Shown piece after piece: positions 47,548 through 59,230 of a stretch of 64,000 nt of DNA (positions within the stretch are counted from its first letter, which is position 1; every line of letters starts with the position of its first letter). The stretch is from Monilinia fructicola (Eukaryota > Ascomycota > Leotiomycetes > Helotiales > Sclerotiniaceae), in NCBI GenBank assembly GCA_008692225.1, contig VICG01000015.1:1691001-1755000 (forward strand), given 5' to 3'. The notes under the pieces were generated by a model that saw only the letters and a program-made list of their open reading frames with translations, ran no database searches and was not told the DNA's origin. A program made the translations under genes and the position numbers.

Positions 47548-49721
47548 TTGTGGTTCGAGATGTCATAGTGATGGAATTTGAGCGGATATATAGGGATGCA
47601 TGAACCGATTCAAGAGCGATCTATGTTTACTAAACATACGGGGTAGTAGTTGATATACATTGACCAAGGCATACCTGTGTGGATATTGGAAGAAAGTGTA
47701 TTGAAATAATCTTTGGGTGGTCGGTCAATTCATGAAACTGGGAATAATAACTTTTAACGGCTATAGGTTAGGCCTACTATCTATCACAAGGCAAGGAATC
47801 ATCAAGCAACATTTACAGTCTCTTTCTTCTTGAGCAAGGATATATGATATTCATCTTCACACTTTCTTTGCCTTTCTAAAGTCTGGATAGGTCCTTGAAG
47901 TTTCAAAAGACCAGATCCATCAACACCCACGTCAAGGCTGAGATTGCTTTTGTCATACGTTAATACAAAGACTTTGATGTCTAATACTGTATAGCATATA
48001 CATACATACATACATACATACAAAACACACACATGTTCACCTATAAAGATAAGCATCCTTTGAATTACTCACAGTACCTACCTCCCTGCCTACTAAGGCA
48101 CTGAGGGCAAAGATAAAGAGAAAAGATAAAGATTCATCAAACCCCAATAAAGACCATGCGGTTTTTCATATCCTTAATCACACACTCACCATACCCAGAG
48201 GACAAACAGAATGGCCACGTTTGAATGTATATAACCATCAAAGATTTCCATGGTTTTTTGTATCCTTCTACCTTCAACCTTCTACCTATCCATCACCTCA
48301 CATACACCTAACAGCACACGCCAAGTGACGAAAAATGCAAGTGTATTGGATAGTCTTCCAAGTTTCATGTCGCATTTTGATTTAACTCACATGGGGATGC
48401 TAAGATTCTGCATCATTCACACTTGGTGTGAGGCTTCTATCTATCCTGTCGGTATAAGGAAACACTATGCATATGGGTGGCCCGTCGGTATACATGGCTG
48501 ATTGAAGAGTCATGGCCGCATATAGTTACACGAGCCATGATCAAACATGTCAGGTTGAGACCATTCAATTGGAGTTGCGGGACGTGGTTATTTTGGGATT
48601 GTGCGTTCAGGATAGCTGGGCATGGTCACGGGAATTGCGTGGGATGAAGAGCCGTGTGGTCGTATCATCTATCATCTATCATCTATCATCAAGGGAGTTG
48701 GAGAGTCTCGCCATTCTGTCCTCTGGCGTGTATTCGATTTTGAGGGGTATGTATTGATCGTTCTGTTTGTTGGTGAACAGCCTCAAAGACTTAGAGGAGA
48801 GATATCACGCTTTTCAATTCAATACATGCACGGAGGATTGGACATATTGGATCCTGCTGTAAACATTGTTTTCAATGTATACACTCGCTGGAAAGTTCCA
48901 GTCTTGTACCAGATACACAGAACAAAATCTACAAATCGCTGAATTTTCAGAATCCATAATCAAAAACAAGCTATTTTCCGTTGCTCCTATATAATTGCTG
49001 TGCGGCATTTACCATTAATATATCTCTACTTGCAAGAAGGTATTAAGCTTACCTAGGTACCTTAGTAACGGAAATCTCAAATTCTATACTTCCATACTTG
49101 TCCATGACCGTAGGTCCTTCTCAATATTAGCAATATGTCACCGTGCTTTTTATGGAAAGATGCCGTAAAGCTTCTTGATGAATTGATCAACTATATCCTG
49201 TTATTCCCAATGGCTATAGAAAACGTCGCTATCAACCCTTTCAGAGGTATCATCCGCCACCTGGAACCGTAGGTACCTCAAGTCACGATGAGAATCCCTG
49301 ATCATTGCAAAGACTGCCGATTCTCACAGACAGAAGCCTGGTCTATGGAATTTTATTATGCATAAAACGTTCGGAGTTTGGCCTCTACCTGGCCACGGGC
49401 TTTCTGCCCTTGTCACTACCGGTATTTCCGAATAGCACGGCATTCCAACACATGGCAAAGCGTACAATATTCCATTTCTCCTTACACGATTCTTTGCTGA
49501 AGGTGTGCCCCGAGGTTGACCAGAGGACCACGATTATCCCTGAGATTTTCTATAAATTTCAGTGTGAGTAGTCCACATAGAGCAGAGGCTTCTTAGAGTT
49601 CTCCCTGTCATGAGATTGGCGCGTCGAAAAAACGACCTCATCAACTCCCACTTCGCAAGATCCATGAGAAGAGTGGATGATATGCACCGAGAACATGAAG
49701 CCTTACGTTCGAACAGTATCT
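47548..49721. other. Intergenic region with microsatellites
   Basis: About 2.2 kb. It includes an (ATAC)n-type tract near 47998-48022, an (ATCATCT)n tract near 48664-48690, and TACCTAGGTA at 49050-49059. I see no gene in it, although sequence from about 49577 on the minus strand looks partly coding and might belong to the next feature. Confidence 0.45.
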
Positions 49722-50459
49722 TCATACTCCTTTCCGAAACGACCCTTGAATATGCCGCAGAGTTTCCTGGGGCAGCCTCTTCATCCTAGAACCCACAAGC
49801 TCCGTGTGAATTCCCTCAGTTCGGCCTGGGCCGCTTCGCACATCCCTCAGCTTCTTGATTGCCTTCTGGATCTGGTCGAAGATCATCGGTCGCTGCTCGT
49901 TTTCCAGGTCGTGGGCCGACATTTTCCGGCAGACTGGTGGCAGTCGTAGTACGAGTGAGCGTACTGTTAGTAAAATTGGCAAGACGGAGCGACCAGGCTT
50001 CAGTTCCGTAAAGGCTGGGATTCAAGGGGCGGGGGCACCAAATTCCAGTCCGGCTATTGCCAAAGTTGAAAGATTGGGGTGCCCCGGTTTGACCTCCGCT
50101 ATTGTTGATAGCGGCAGGCGAAGCCTGGAAGGTCAGCTCGGGATTTGGGTTCCGGGAGTAAGCGTAAACATCCTTCGTTCGGTCGGGTGACGGTGAACTA
50201 GGTATAAAGTATGCCACTTGAGTAGCCTGAATGGGAATATCTTGGGTGTCTACAACTTGACGCCCGTTATGATAAGCAACAGGAGGACCTGGGATACCTT
50301 CAGGATGACTATAAGACGGTCCTGGTTGATGCGGGGCTACCGCGCGTGGACGTTGATGGCCTGCGAAACCTTTGACTCGGGCTTGTGACTATTTGCTAAG
50401 TGACACTGGCAGTTATGTTGCCAATGACAAATTCTGCATCCAGATGACGATGGGGTCAT
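49722..50459 (-). CDS. Unidentified Cys/His-containing protein, frame interrupted
   Basis: I do not recognise this protein. On the minus strand, ATG at 50459 opens a frame with a compact Cys/His pattern (CRICHWQHNCQCH, C-x2-C and C-x1-C spacing), which could bind zinc. A frame change near 50346, fixed by one extra G in CGCGG, leads into a Pro/Gly-rich region (AVAPHQPGPSYSHPEGIPGP). That frame runs on through YFIPSSPSPDRTKDVYAYSR and would stop at 49816. Around AAAA near 49923 a second frame, with better codon content, continues as MSAHDLENEQRPMIFDQIQ and ends at 49722. Further protein-like text (EVVFSTRQSHDRENSKKPLL) lies downstream to about 49577 but behind a stop. The true 3' end is therefore uncertain; it may be a real gene with sequence errors or a decaying one. 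Confidence 0.45.
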
Positions 50460-51181
50460 AATAGTTGTAGCTAAGGGGTAGATTAATGTGTGTTTGTAGA
50501 TCAATATTGCTGTTCAACATTTGCAAGAATGTTGAGGTATATCGATATTTGGTTGTAGATAAATGCTGTTATTTGGAGTAATGATTGTTTTATGGAGAGA
50601 CGAAAGAAAGAAACGAGAAGTGTCTCTACGTGTGTCATCTAGAAGATGACCATCGACCCTCGTCAAACTATATAAGGAAAGTGCCGCTTGACTCTCGATG
50701 ATCATCTAGTAAAGAACTGGTAGGTTCAAAGTACAATACCCTTTCCTATGATAATTAAAGTCGCAGAAAATTTGGGCCTGAAGGAGAAAAGGTTAAGTGG
50801 AAATTTGCATCATCACAGCCCTAAAGTATATTTAGCAGCTAAAACACGCGAATCATCAACAAAAGCTTAGTGGAATTCAGCCACCATGAAGTTGAAAGTA
50901 ATGTTTGTATTCAGATTGGGTATCGCCTGCTAGCCTCTTTGCGTTCAGCAAAGTACTCTGCAACTGAGTATGAAACTAAAATTTATGCTAGTGTATCCTC
51001 GCTATGAAAGGTCTTGTTACTCAAGAGATGCGAATATGATATCAAATGTTTCGATAGCAATTGTTCGATGAATGCAAAATCGCCAATCCGTATCACAACC
51101 GAAGCGGAAGATATACACGATATTTAGAATCGGTATGTGTAATTTGGTGGTCGTTCATGCTTGCCGTCAGAATTAACATGA
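50460..51181. other. Intergenic region
   Basis: About 700 bases between two minus-strand genes, A/T-rich, with nothing I can name. Confidence 0.4.
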
Positions 51182-52436
51182 CTAAGACTCCCTATCGCTC
51201 TTTGCTCTCCATCCTCTGGTAGGGGTATCTCCTTGCTTGGATTGAGGGCTCGACAAACTAGGCTTGACCCTAATCTTTCCACCCCATTTCTCAGACCAAT
51301 CCAGGTTGACAATAGCTCCATCAGCCTCTTGAGCATCCTGGAGTTCAACGAAGCAGAAATGGCTGTTACCTTCTCTGGGCTCTCGTGGAGAGCACAACTT
51401 GCTGACCCACTTGACATTGTACTCGCTGAAGAGCTCTCTAATTTCTGCTTCGGTCGCTGCCTCATCACCGAAATCTGGCAAGCCACCAACATAGATTCTC
51501 TGTTTTTCAACTACTTTGTTTGAGGATCCACCCGATGCACGACTGACTTTGAGACCCCACTCATTACCGTCAAACATCTTAACTGCATCGTTGACTTGAG
51601 TATTGTTGGCAAGATCAACAAAGCAGTAGTAGTGGTTACCACCATCGTCAACCTTTGAAGGGTGTGGAGCGATCAACTTGCTAACAACTTCAACATCAAA
51701 TCCCTCGAAAATCTCTCGGATTTGCGGTTTGCTGTTTCTTGGTCATCAATTCTGGGCAGTCCTCCAACGTAAAGTCTTCGACCATCTTGGGAAGAAGTGT
51801 CTACTTGACGTTGAGAAGACTCAGAGCTCTTCCAGCGGTCATTCGTGTGAAGAGGAGTCTCTGATGATGATGCCTGTGGTCGGGTGCTGCCTGTCTTGTG
51901 TTAGCGAGATTCCACAGACCTGCTACATGGATTTGATGACAGGCAAAGATTCAATATTTCTTGATTCACTCACGGTCTGATCTTACACCAGGCTTGACTC
52001 TGAGTGTACGGTTCTTGAACTCTTGACCATCGTAACGATTCAAAGCATCATCAGCCATATCCTTGGTGGTGAAGGTAACGAAGCAGTAACCAGGGTTGCG
52101 CTTTGTCAAGGAATCGATGGACATATGGACAGTTCGAGATTCACGTGGAACATCTTGGAAAATGATTTCAATATCCTCTGGAGTGGTATCATAACTTAGA
52201 TTACCAACATAGATCCGTCGACCTTCTTCAATGGCTTTGTCTGACTCTGTGAGTTGTGAAGACTTTCTTGGCGAGTCAGGACCCTCGTTTCGAGAAAATC
52301 TCCCCTGGTTTGGACGATCACTACCACCAGTTTGTCCACCTCCACGATTTCTTGAAGAAGACCAAGGGGAAACTCTCTCTTCGCCATTTGGGCTTTGAGG
52401 AGGATCCTGCTTAACGCGCCAGTTGTTGGAGAACAT
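51182..52436 (-). CDS. Three-RRM RNA-binding protein
   Basis: Cytoplasmic or nuclear RNA-binding protein, function unknown. Exon 1 is 52436-51974 and exon 2 is 51890-51182. RRM1 has RRIYVGNLSYDTTPEDI and GYCFVTF; RRM2 begins RRLYVGGLPRIDDQET and continues after a frame change into HYYCFVDL; RRM3 begins QRIYVGGLPDFGDEAATE with HFCFVEL. The frame change is at AAA (51721-51723); adding one A joins RRM2 in frame, and the total then gives 390 residues. That the second half of a conserved RRM is preserved beyond the shift argues for a sequence error or a very recent mutation. The N-terminus is Ser/Gly/Arg-rich. The gene shares its promoter region with NOB1. Confidence 0.82.
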
Positions 52437-52817
52437 ATTGATGTTTTTGAGATTGAAGATTGTTGGATTTTGAGTCGAAATTTGGTACGTTGAACTTGGA
52501 ATTCAGAGAGAGAAAAACTCAACGATCTTTGAATATTAATAATATGAAGAATATGAAGAACATCAAAAATTGAGGTTGAAGTGGAAGAATTCTTCTTGAT
52601 TGATTTTTCAAGAAGCAAACAAAATTTTCCGAGCAAACAATCTAGAAAAGGAAGAAGAAACACGTGATTTGATATGATTGATATTTTCGCTTATCGAGAC
52701 CGCCCTGGCAGTATTTTTTTTTTGATAATCTCTATCGCACACCCCCGCCATGATAAATGTGATAATTGTATTGTATCATTATACAGAGAATCACTTCGAG
52801 CAATTGCAGAGTTGAAA
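52437..52817. promoter_or_regulatory. Divergent promoter between the three-RRM gene and NOB1, with CACGTGAT
   Basis: 381 bases between start codons. CACGTGAT lies at 52661-52668, roughly midway. The NOB1 side contains an open frame continuous with NOB1 but lacking its conserved start. Confidence 0.5.
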
Positions 52818-54185
52818 ATGGAAACCAATACTACCAAGTCTATACATAGTCTTATCATTGACGCAGGACCAATTATCAAGAATGATCCCTCAGTCTCTAC
52901 GCTTCTTGGTCAAGCAGAAAACCTCTACACAATTCCTCTCGTTATCGATGAAATTAAAGATGCTGTCACGAAAGCCAGATTCGAAACTACTTTGTTACCT
53001 TTCCTCAAATTAAGAGCGCCTAGATCAGCTAGTATTAAAGTGATTACAGAGTTTGCGCGGAAAACGGGTGATTTAGAAGTGCTCAGTAGACAGGATATCC
53101 ATTTAATGGCTTTGGCATATGAGCTTGAATGCGAACGAAACCATGGAGATTGGAGGTTACGAAGTGTGCCAGGACAAAAGAGATTAAACGGAGCCCCCCC
53201 TGCATCACTGACGGGTGAGAAGTCTGTTGATCCTACAGAGGCATCAGAAGCATCCACAGATGCTGTGGCGCAACCAAAAATTGAAACCAGAGGCGCATGG
53301 GGAACGTCAATACCAATAGAAGAACCCAAAGTCGAGACACAACCCATCGAAGAAGCATTAGAAGCTACTCATATATCCACCACCGAGGAGTCAGAGAGTG
53401 CAGAGAAGCCAGCAGAAGCAGCCTCCACGGAAGAACAGACTCAAGACCCAGCTTCTACAGCAGCGCCAGAAGCGACCCCCGAAACCATACGGGAACCATC
53501 AAATATAGAAGAAGTCCCCGCTTCCGAATCCGACGGCGAGGCCTCAGACGATGGCGAAGGCTGGATCACCCCCTCCAACCTGAAGAAACACCAACAGAAA
53601 GACGGAAACGGCACCTTCGAGCCCCAAGAGGAACAGAAAACCATCCAAGTCGCAACCATCACCACCGATTACGCCATGCAGAACGTCATGCTACGCATGA
53701 ACCTCAATCTACTCTCCCCTTCTCTGCAGCGCATCCGCCAATTAAAGACGTGGGTCTTGCGATGCCACGCCTGCTTCAACATCACCCGAGACATGACGAA
53801 GCAATTCTGCGGGCGCTGCGGAAAACCTACGCTACTTCGAACCTCGTGTTCCACAGATAAAGATGGGAATGTCAAGGTTCATCTCAAGAAGAACATGCAG
53901 TGGAATAACCGGGGCAATGTATACAGCGTCCCTAAACCCGTGGCCGGAACAGCCAATGGGAAGAATATCAAGGGGGGTGGTAAGGGAGGATGGGGTAACG
54001 ATTTGATCTTGGCCGAGGATCAAAAGGAGTATGTGAGAGAAATGGCGACTACGAAGAGAAGGAAGGAGAAGGATCTGATGGATGAAGACTACCTTCCCAG
54101 TATTCTGACTGGGGATCGTGGTCGAGCAGGTGGAAGGCCAAAAGTTGGAGCAGGCAAAAATGTCAATTCCAAGAAACGACACTAG
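52818..54185 (+). CDS. NOB1: NOB1, endonuclease for 18S rRNA 3'-end maturation
   Basis: Cuts 20S pre-rRNA at site D in the cytoplasm on late pre-40S particles. A single exon gives 455 residues from the ATG at 52818; an in-frame ATG at 52674 would add 48 residues of unconserved sequence, and NOB1 proteins start close to the PIN domain (SIHSLIIDAGPIIKN, residues 7-21), so I choose 52818. The PIN domain includes TIPLVIDEIKD and ends near residue 110, with HLMALAYELE containing an acidic residue of the active site. After a long Glu/Thr-rich linker comes a zinc ribbon (CHAC...FCGRCGK, near residues 315-335). The C-terminus is Lys/Arg-rich with SRKKRH-like ends. Divergent from the three-RRM gene. 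Confidence 0.95.
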   Translation: METNTTKSIHSLIIDAGPIIKNDPSVSTLLGQAENLYTIPLVIDEIKDAVTKARFETTLLPFLKLRAPRSASIKVITEFARKTGDLEVLSRQDIHLMALAYELECERNHGDWRLRSVPGQKRLNGAPPASLTGEKSVDPTEASEASTDAVAQPKIETRGAWGTSIPIEEPKVETQPIEEALEATHISTTEESESAEKPAEAASTEEQTQDPASTAAPEATPETIREPSNIEEVPASESDGEASDDGEGWITPSNLKKHQQKDGNGTFEPQEEQKTIQVATITTDYAMQNVMLRMNLNLLSPSLQRIRQLKTWVLRCHACFNITRDMTKQFCGRCGKPTLLRTSCSTDKDGNVKVHLKKNMQWNNRGNVYSVPKPVAGTANGKNIKGGGKGGWGNDLILAEDQKEYVREMATTKRRKEKDLMDEDYLPSILTGDRGRAGGRPKVGAGKNVNSKKRH

Positions 54186-54695
54186 AGATTAGTAGAATAG
54201 AAGTAAAAAGTAATTTCAAAAATTGAACAAAAAATTCCACCAAATACTTGCACATGTATAAAGTCAGAACTTGCTTTTAAAATTGTGATATTCCCTCATT
54301 CGCTAGTGAGCAAAGATTCCGTCTGTAAAGCAGAGAAAAGACGTATGTGCAATCAAGCACAATTCGCAATTCCTCCTCCCCTAGCCGATCAACAGGGCCA
54401 ATTTTCTCTTCCTCCCATCACGAAATCTCGTACACTAAGAACCGAAGAGTCGATAGATATAAGAATCCCTCGTCCAGAACGCCAGTATACTCCGCACATT
54501 CCATTTCACGCACCAGGCACCACGCACTCGCCAGATGCTCCTCGTCACTGCTCGGCAATCCACTAGTTCTTCCACAACTTTGATGATTGAATTGCACGCG
54601 CATCTATCAATGTGTCTCTTCCCGCCTTTCCTTCCCATACAGCCATCAGCTAGTCAAGCTGCCAATTCACCTCCTCATTCGCCCCGTGGAAACAT
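54186..54695. other. Convergent 3' region between NOB1 and NOP10
   Basis: About 500 bases with no supported gene. Open frames here have no recognisable content. Confidence 0.4.
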
Positions 54696-55068
54696 TTATT
54701 GGCCCAAAACCTTGAGATCCTCTGTTTGCGCATACGTATTAGCAACTGCTCAATTAATTTCCAAACGTGCCCTTGTCCCCCCCTAATCTTTCCTTTCCTT
54801 CGCTCCACCAACCCACACCCCATCCCTCGACCCTTCCCTCTTCTCCTCCCCCCCCACCCAAAACCAAAACCAAACCCAAAAAGAAGACTCACTCTGCTGC
54901 ACCAAAAGCAATCCATATCTCTTCTTCAACGTAACCCTATGTCTCGAGTACTTATCATCGGGCGAAAATCGAGCCGGGTGCGCCACTCTTGGTAACCTCT
55001 GCACCGATGACCTTCTTGAGCGTGTAGACGCGCTTTCCGGCAGGGTCGAGGGTGTACATGAGATGCAT
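54696..55068 (-). CDS. NOP10: NOP10, H/ACA snoRNP protein
   Basis: A small core protein of the H/ACA complex that guides pseudouridylation of rRNA and snRNA, and also acts in rRNA processing. It begins [19 protein letters not shown] and continues after a one-base shift with [22 protein letters not shown], the two halves of the family signature. The shift is at GG (54983-54984); removing one G gives EVTKSAHPARF, as in other species. Exon 1 is 55068-54893; I propose a second exon 54721-54696 (KDLKVLGQ) after an intron with a GCTAATAC branch site, giving about 66 residues, typical for the family. The second exon is less certain than the first. Confidence 0.8.
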
Positions 55069-55220
55069 TTTGACGAGGAGACGAGCGGAGCGAGTCTGGA
55101 CGAACGAAACGAGTCTAAATAAACAAGACGAGTCTGCCCCAAAAGTAAATCATTCAGCAAACAAGATCTCCAAACAAAACCTTCAAAAAGCGAGAGAAGA
55201 TAGATGCACTAGCGCAGGCA

Positions 55221-55222
<2 letters not shown>

Positions 55223-55254
<32 letters not shown>
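55223..55254 (+). repeat. (GCTT)8 microsatellite
   Basis: Eight perfect GCTT units. It lies upstream of NOP10 and may be in its leader or an upstream intron. The Leu/Ala/Cys-rich and Lys/Gln-rich frames over it are by-products. Confidence 0.9.
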
Positions 55255-55535
55255 CACCCGGGGAGGGAAGAACAAAGGAAGGATGGGAAAGTGAAAGTTC
55301 AGAAGGGGGTTGGGTTGGATTGGAAGGGAAGGGATCGGATTGGATTAATAAATCAATTGAAGAGGAATACATACGGGATTGGAAGAAGCTTGGAGGGAAG
55401 GGTTGAAGTCGAGTCGTGTAGCTGGTCGTTGGTTCAAAATTGGGAAGTTCGAAGCTGCTGGGGATAAATTTCTTGACGAACTTTTTTTGAGGGATGGGAT
55501 TCATTGATTGTGTGGGTAGGTTTAGCCGGTGGATT

Positions 55536-55543
55536 CACGTGAT
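55536..55543 (+). promoter_or_regulatory. CACGTGAT E-box upstream of NOP10
   Basis: Exact CACGTGAT within TTCACGTGATAT, about 470 bases before the NOP10 ATG; a transcript leader with an intron (donor-like GTATGT at about 55373) could account for the distance. Confidence 0.35.
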
Positions 55544-56082
55544 ATGGGATTTCTCACTAACCACTCCATCGTTTAGCAAGCGCATCAGACAACAAACTTA
55601 TTACCCAGGTTCTCAGTGTTTAGTATGCCCAGGTGGTGTATTGAGTTGATAATTTAGGAAACCATATTGAGAAGTTTGGCGAGCGTTTGTTTATTTTAGA
55701 ATCTCATGCATTATTCATTTGTGATTTAGACTAGGCTACTTCGATCATCAAAAAGTTGCTTCAGGGCACATCTCACACCATTGCCTCAAACAACTTAACC
55801 TGAAAACTATTGTAAGAACTTCAGGTAATTGGAGAATGAAACAGTCTCCAAAAGATACCCACCAGCCACCAGTAATCACTGCGCCACCCTCTATTGCAAC
55901 ACTGGTGAAGTGTGGCCGTCTTACTACTCAATGATAATAGTTTCTTCGTGACATAAAACCAACTATGTCATGAATATGAATAGGTCCCAAGGACAACGCT
56001 AGGTTGGATGCGCTGTAGCCAGCACAAATTGAAAATGCAAATGGAATATGACCTGAAGACAGCTTCCGCATGTCGACAATTT

Positions 56083-57942
56083 CTACAATGCGGAGAAAAC
56101 GAAAAGCTAAACAGAAAATTAGTAAATAATATGGAAAAAGGGTAAGTGTACCACTCACATTGTTCGTTGCAGCAATGGCGATGCTGTCTTCGAAAGGATG
56201 CCAACTCATATGTAAAATCTTTTTGTTAAAGTCGATTTGGTCTGCGTCGGTTTCTTTCTTCATCCTTCCACCTTGACCGCCAATACCAGCAGCCGGACTA
56301 CCAGCCCTCGAGTTACCCTTTTTGCCATTTGCAGCAGTGGGGCTCCCAGTTGGATTGATGGGTGTTGGAACACCAACCTTCTTAGCCTTGAAAGCTGATT
56401 TATCTGCTTGTAAGACTACCTCCACTTCCTTATCAGGGTCTGATGGGTAGATCATGAAGTTGTTGTTGTAACTTCCTGTCATGACATTCTTAGCATCGCC
56501 AGAGAATACCACCTCAAACTTGTCAAAGATACTATCATTCTCATAAGTATCACAAAGACGTGGTCGAAGATGCTCGTGAATAGGAATAGTCTTGACGGGT
56601 TGTCTCTCCATATTTACATCCCAGATCTTGACGGTGAGATAATCACGTGAAAGAATATATCGTCCATCGTGAGAGAATCGGACGTCAGAAATGGAAGAAA
56701 TGATTTCTGAGAAAAAACGATCGAGCAGAAGGGTCTTCTTCCTGTTCAAATTCTGTAAAAAACGGGTAAGTTTAGCTGAAGACTGAAGGCAATGTCATGA
56801 AAAAACTTACGCTTTGCATGCTGATCACAGAGAGCACTTTCTCTCATATCTGCAAGTTTAATTGTTCCTTTTGAACTTGCGTACATGAACCAGTTACAAC
56901 TCTGTGGGTGGAACTCTGCAGCGGTGATGACTTCAGTGAGCTCCTCCATGTTTGCAGGCTTGATGTCTACGATGTTGAAGCTTTGGTCTTGAATATTCAA
57001 GTTCCATAAGTTTATGCGCAAATCATCACTGCTAATGAACGTCTCCCCATCACTGTTCACCGAAATGCTGTTGATATGGTATGCATGTGCATTTGCATAG
57101 GTTCGACGTGGTACTGCTGCAACAACAGTGTCGTGATGAGTAAGGCGGGGTAATTTAAGGTCGTGAGCACTATTGAAATGAACGTTTGATATGGGTCGAA
57201 TACCGCCACCACCTCCCGCAGGATTTCCTGGAGTCAAATCATGGGAAAGGTTGTTCTCTGCGACGACCTTCAGCGATTTCTCAAACACCTTCCATAACTT
57301 TATAGTCTTGTCGTTCGTCGAGAGTAGGTAATGGGAGGCGTTTTGTCGTCGGCACCACTTGATCTTGTTGATCTTCTCTTCTATCTCTAGTGACTTGAGG
57401 TAATCAAACTCGGGCTCGTGAGATTGAAATTCTGTATGAAATTTGTACTCGCATGTTTTTTTCTAGATGTCATCAGCATTTCGGCGGACTTGTGAACTCT
57501 AGACCAGATATTTGATTCCATACCGACTCATTTCTTTCAAAAAGGACAACACGTCCACCTTTGTCTCCCGTAGCAAGATAATTTCCGGCGTGTGTGATGA
57601 TCGAATTCGACTGTTGATATGATATCCGCTGACGTTCATCATGTCAGCATCTAGAGGGCGAAGTTGTGCTATCCGCATGGAATGAAAAGAAGTATCAATT
57701 TATATTAGAACATGCAAGACGACATACCTTCTGTTATATCTTCAACGTCGCCTTTGTCACCAAAACATCTGATAGCAATTTGTTAGCTTTGATTCCACCG
57801 ATGTGACGCAATCAATGCAGAAAACACTTTCACAGCTCGTCAAGCATGATTTCACGGGTGACAGATAGACCAGAGTATAGCAATAAGAGTATACTAACTG
57901 AGTGAACTTCCAAGTTGGAGAGTTCGGTTCCCCTTCTACCAT
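56083..57942 (-). CDS. Protein phosphatase 2A regulatory subunit B (B55/Cdc55 type)
   Basis: WD40 subunit that directs PP2A to mitotic and other substrates. Six exons: 57942-57899, 57768-57728, 57628-57524, 57462-56811, 56752-56159 and 56106-56083. The order of conserved text is [96 protein letters not shown], then the [17 protein letters not shown] and [16 protein letters not shown] blades, [18 protein letters not shown] and the end NNLFVFSAL. Two +1 shifts interrupt it, one in ACACAC at about 57590-57600 and one in A6 (56712-56717 on the + strand); removing both gives 485 residues and correct phases throughout. Intact apart from these. Confidence 0.93.
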
Positions 57943-58680
57943 CTTTTACGAGCTGTGGAGGAGATGATATCCTCTTCCTGATGTAGGCTGGGTGGAAAAG
58001 GTTATCGTTATTGAAAGGGACGTCTCGATCGCGTCAAAAGGTGTAAGTTTGACTTATGGTCGATCCTAGATGCAAGGAAGGCTGAGGTATTCCTGTACGT
58101 GCTGGGGTAGGGTAGATGGGTGGTGGATTGTCAAAAGGTTGGAATCAAGTATTCTCGACGGTGTGCGGTAAGACTACCTATCTATGTACCCAAGGATTTA
58201 GTTCGAAGTAGAGGTCGAGGTAAATGAAGTACGTAGGTATAAGGTAGGTACTGAGTACTTCTTGATATGTGACAATATAAAGAAGGCGACAAGATTGATT
58301 AAACCAAGATCAATCCTGTTGTGAATTTGTTTGATTTTGGTGTTCTGTTATTGTTGTTGTTTGTGATAGTAAGGAAGAGGAAGATCGATTGTTGAGTTGG
58401 AGAGAGGGTGAGTGAGGTTGTACGTTTATTTGGTGGAAATTCGTGGGTTCGTTATTAAGAAGTACAATCTTGCCAATCTTCGAAGGTCTGTTGCTATTGC
58501 CGCCAACGCAAAGTAAAAGATAGCTAGTAGGGTTTTTTTTTCACTCTAATGATAATAACACAACGTACCTGGGTACGGAGTAAGGTGGTTACCAGATTAT
58601 ACAGCAAGGACGGACTCCATATATGATGACAAAAGACTAGGGATTTGAAAGAGAAGGAAAAAGAAAAAAATACGTAGTAG
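57943..58680. other. Upstream region of the PP2A-B gene
   Basis: About 740 bases, presumably promoter and leader. A TACGGAGTA lies at 58574-58582. A T-rich tract lies at about 58532-58540. Confidence 0.4.
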
Positions 58681-58824
58681 GTAAGAGAGACTATTTTATA
58701 TTTTTATATTTTAATGTTTTTATAAAAATTAATAGGGATAATTAAGAAAATAAAATAAAATAAAATAAAATAAATATTATATTATAAGATAAAAAAATAC
58801 TATAAAATAAAGAAAATAAAGAAA

Positions 58825-59213
58825 ATATATATATAATATAATATTATAATATAATATAATATAATATAATATAATATAATATAATATAATATAATATAAT
58901 ATAATATAATATATATTAAATATAATATAATATAATATAATATAATATATATAATATAATATAATATAATATATAAATATAATATAATATAATATAATAA
59001 AATAAAATATAATATAAATATAATATATAATAAATATAATATATAATATAATATAATATAATATAATATAATATAATATAATATAATATAATATAATATA
59101 TAAATATAATATAATATAATATATATATAATATAATATAATATAATATAATATAATATAATATAATATAATATAATATAATATAATATAATAAATAATAT
59201 AATATAATATATA
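58825..59213. repeat. AATAT-type satellite/microsatellite
   Basis: About 390 bases of nearly pure TAATA/AATAT pentamers with few interruptions, preceded by AT-rich sequence from 58690 containing AAAAT pentamers. The Tyr/Ile open frame on the minus strand is a repeat by-product. Confidence 0.9.
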
Positions 59214-59230
59214 TACATAATCTATTAATT

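Noticed and set aside
52674..52817. In-frame upstream extension of NOB1
   Set aside because: Adds 48 unconserved residues in front of a PIN domain that normally lies at the N-terminus; the ATG at 52818 is preferred.
58916..59218. Minus-strand open frame of Tyr and Ile
   Set aside because: Translation of the pentamer satellite.
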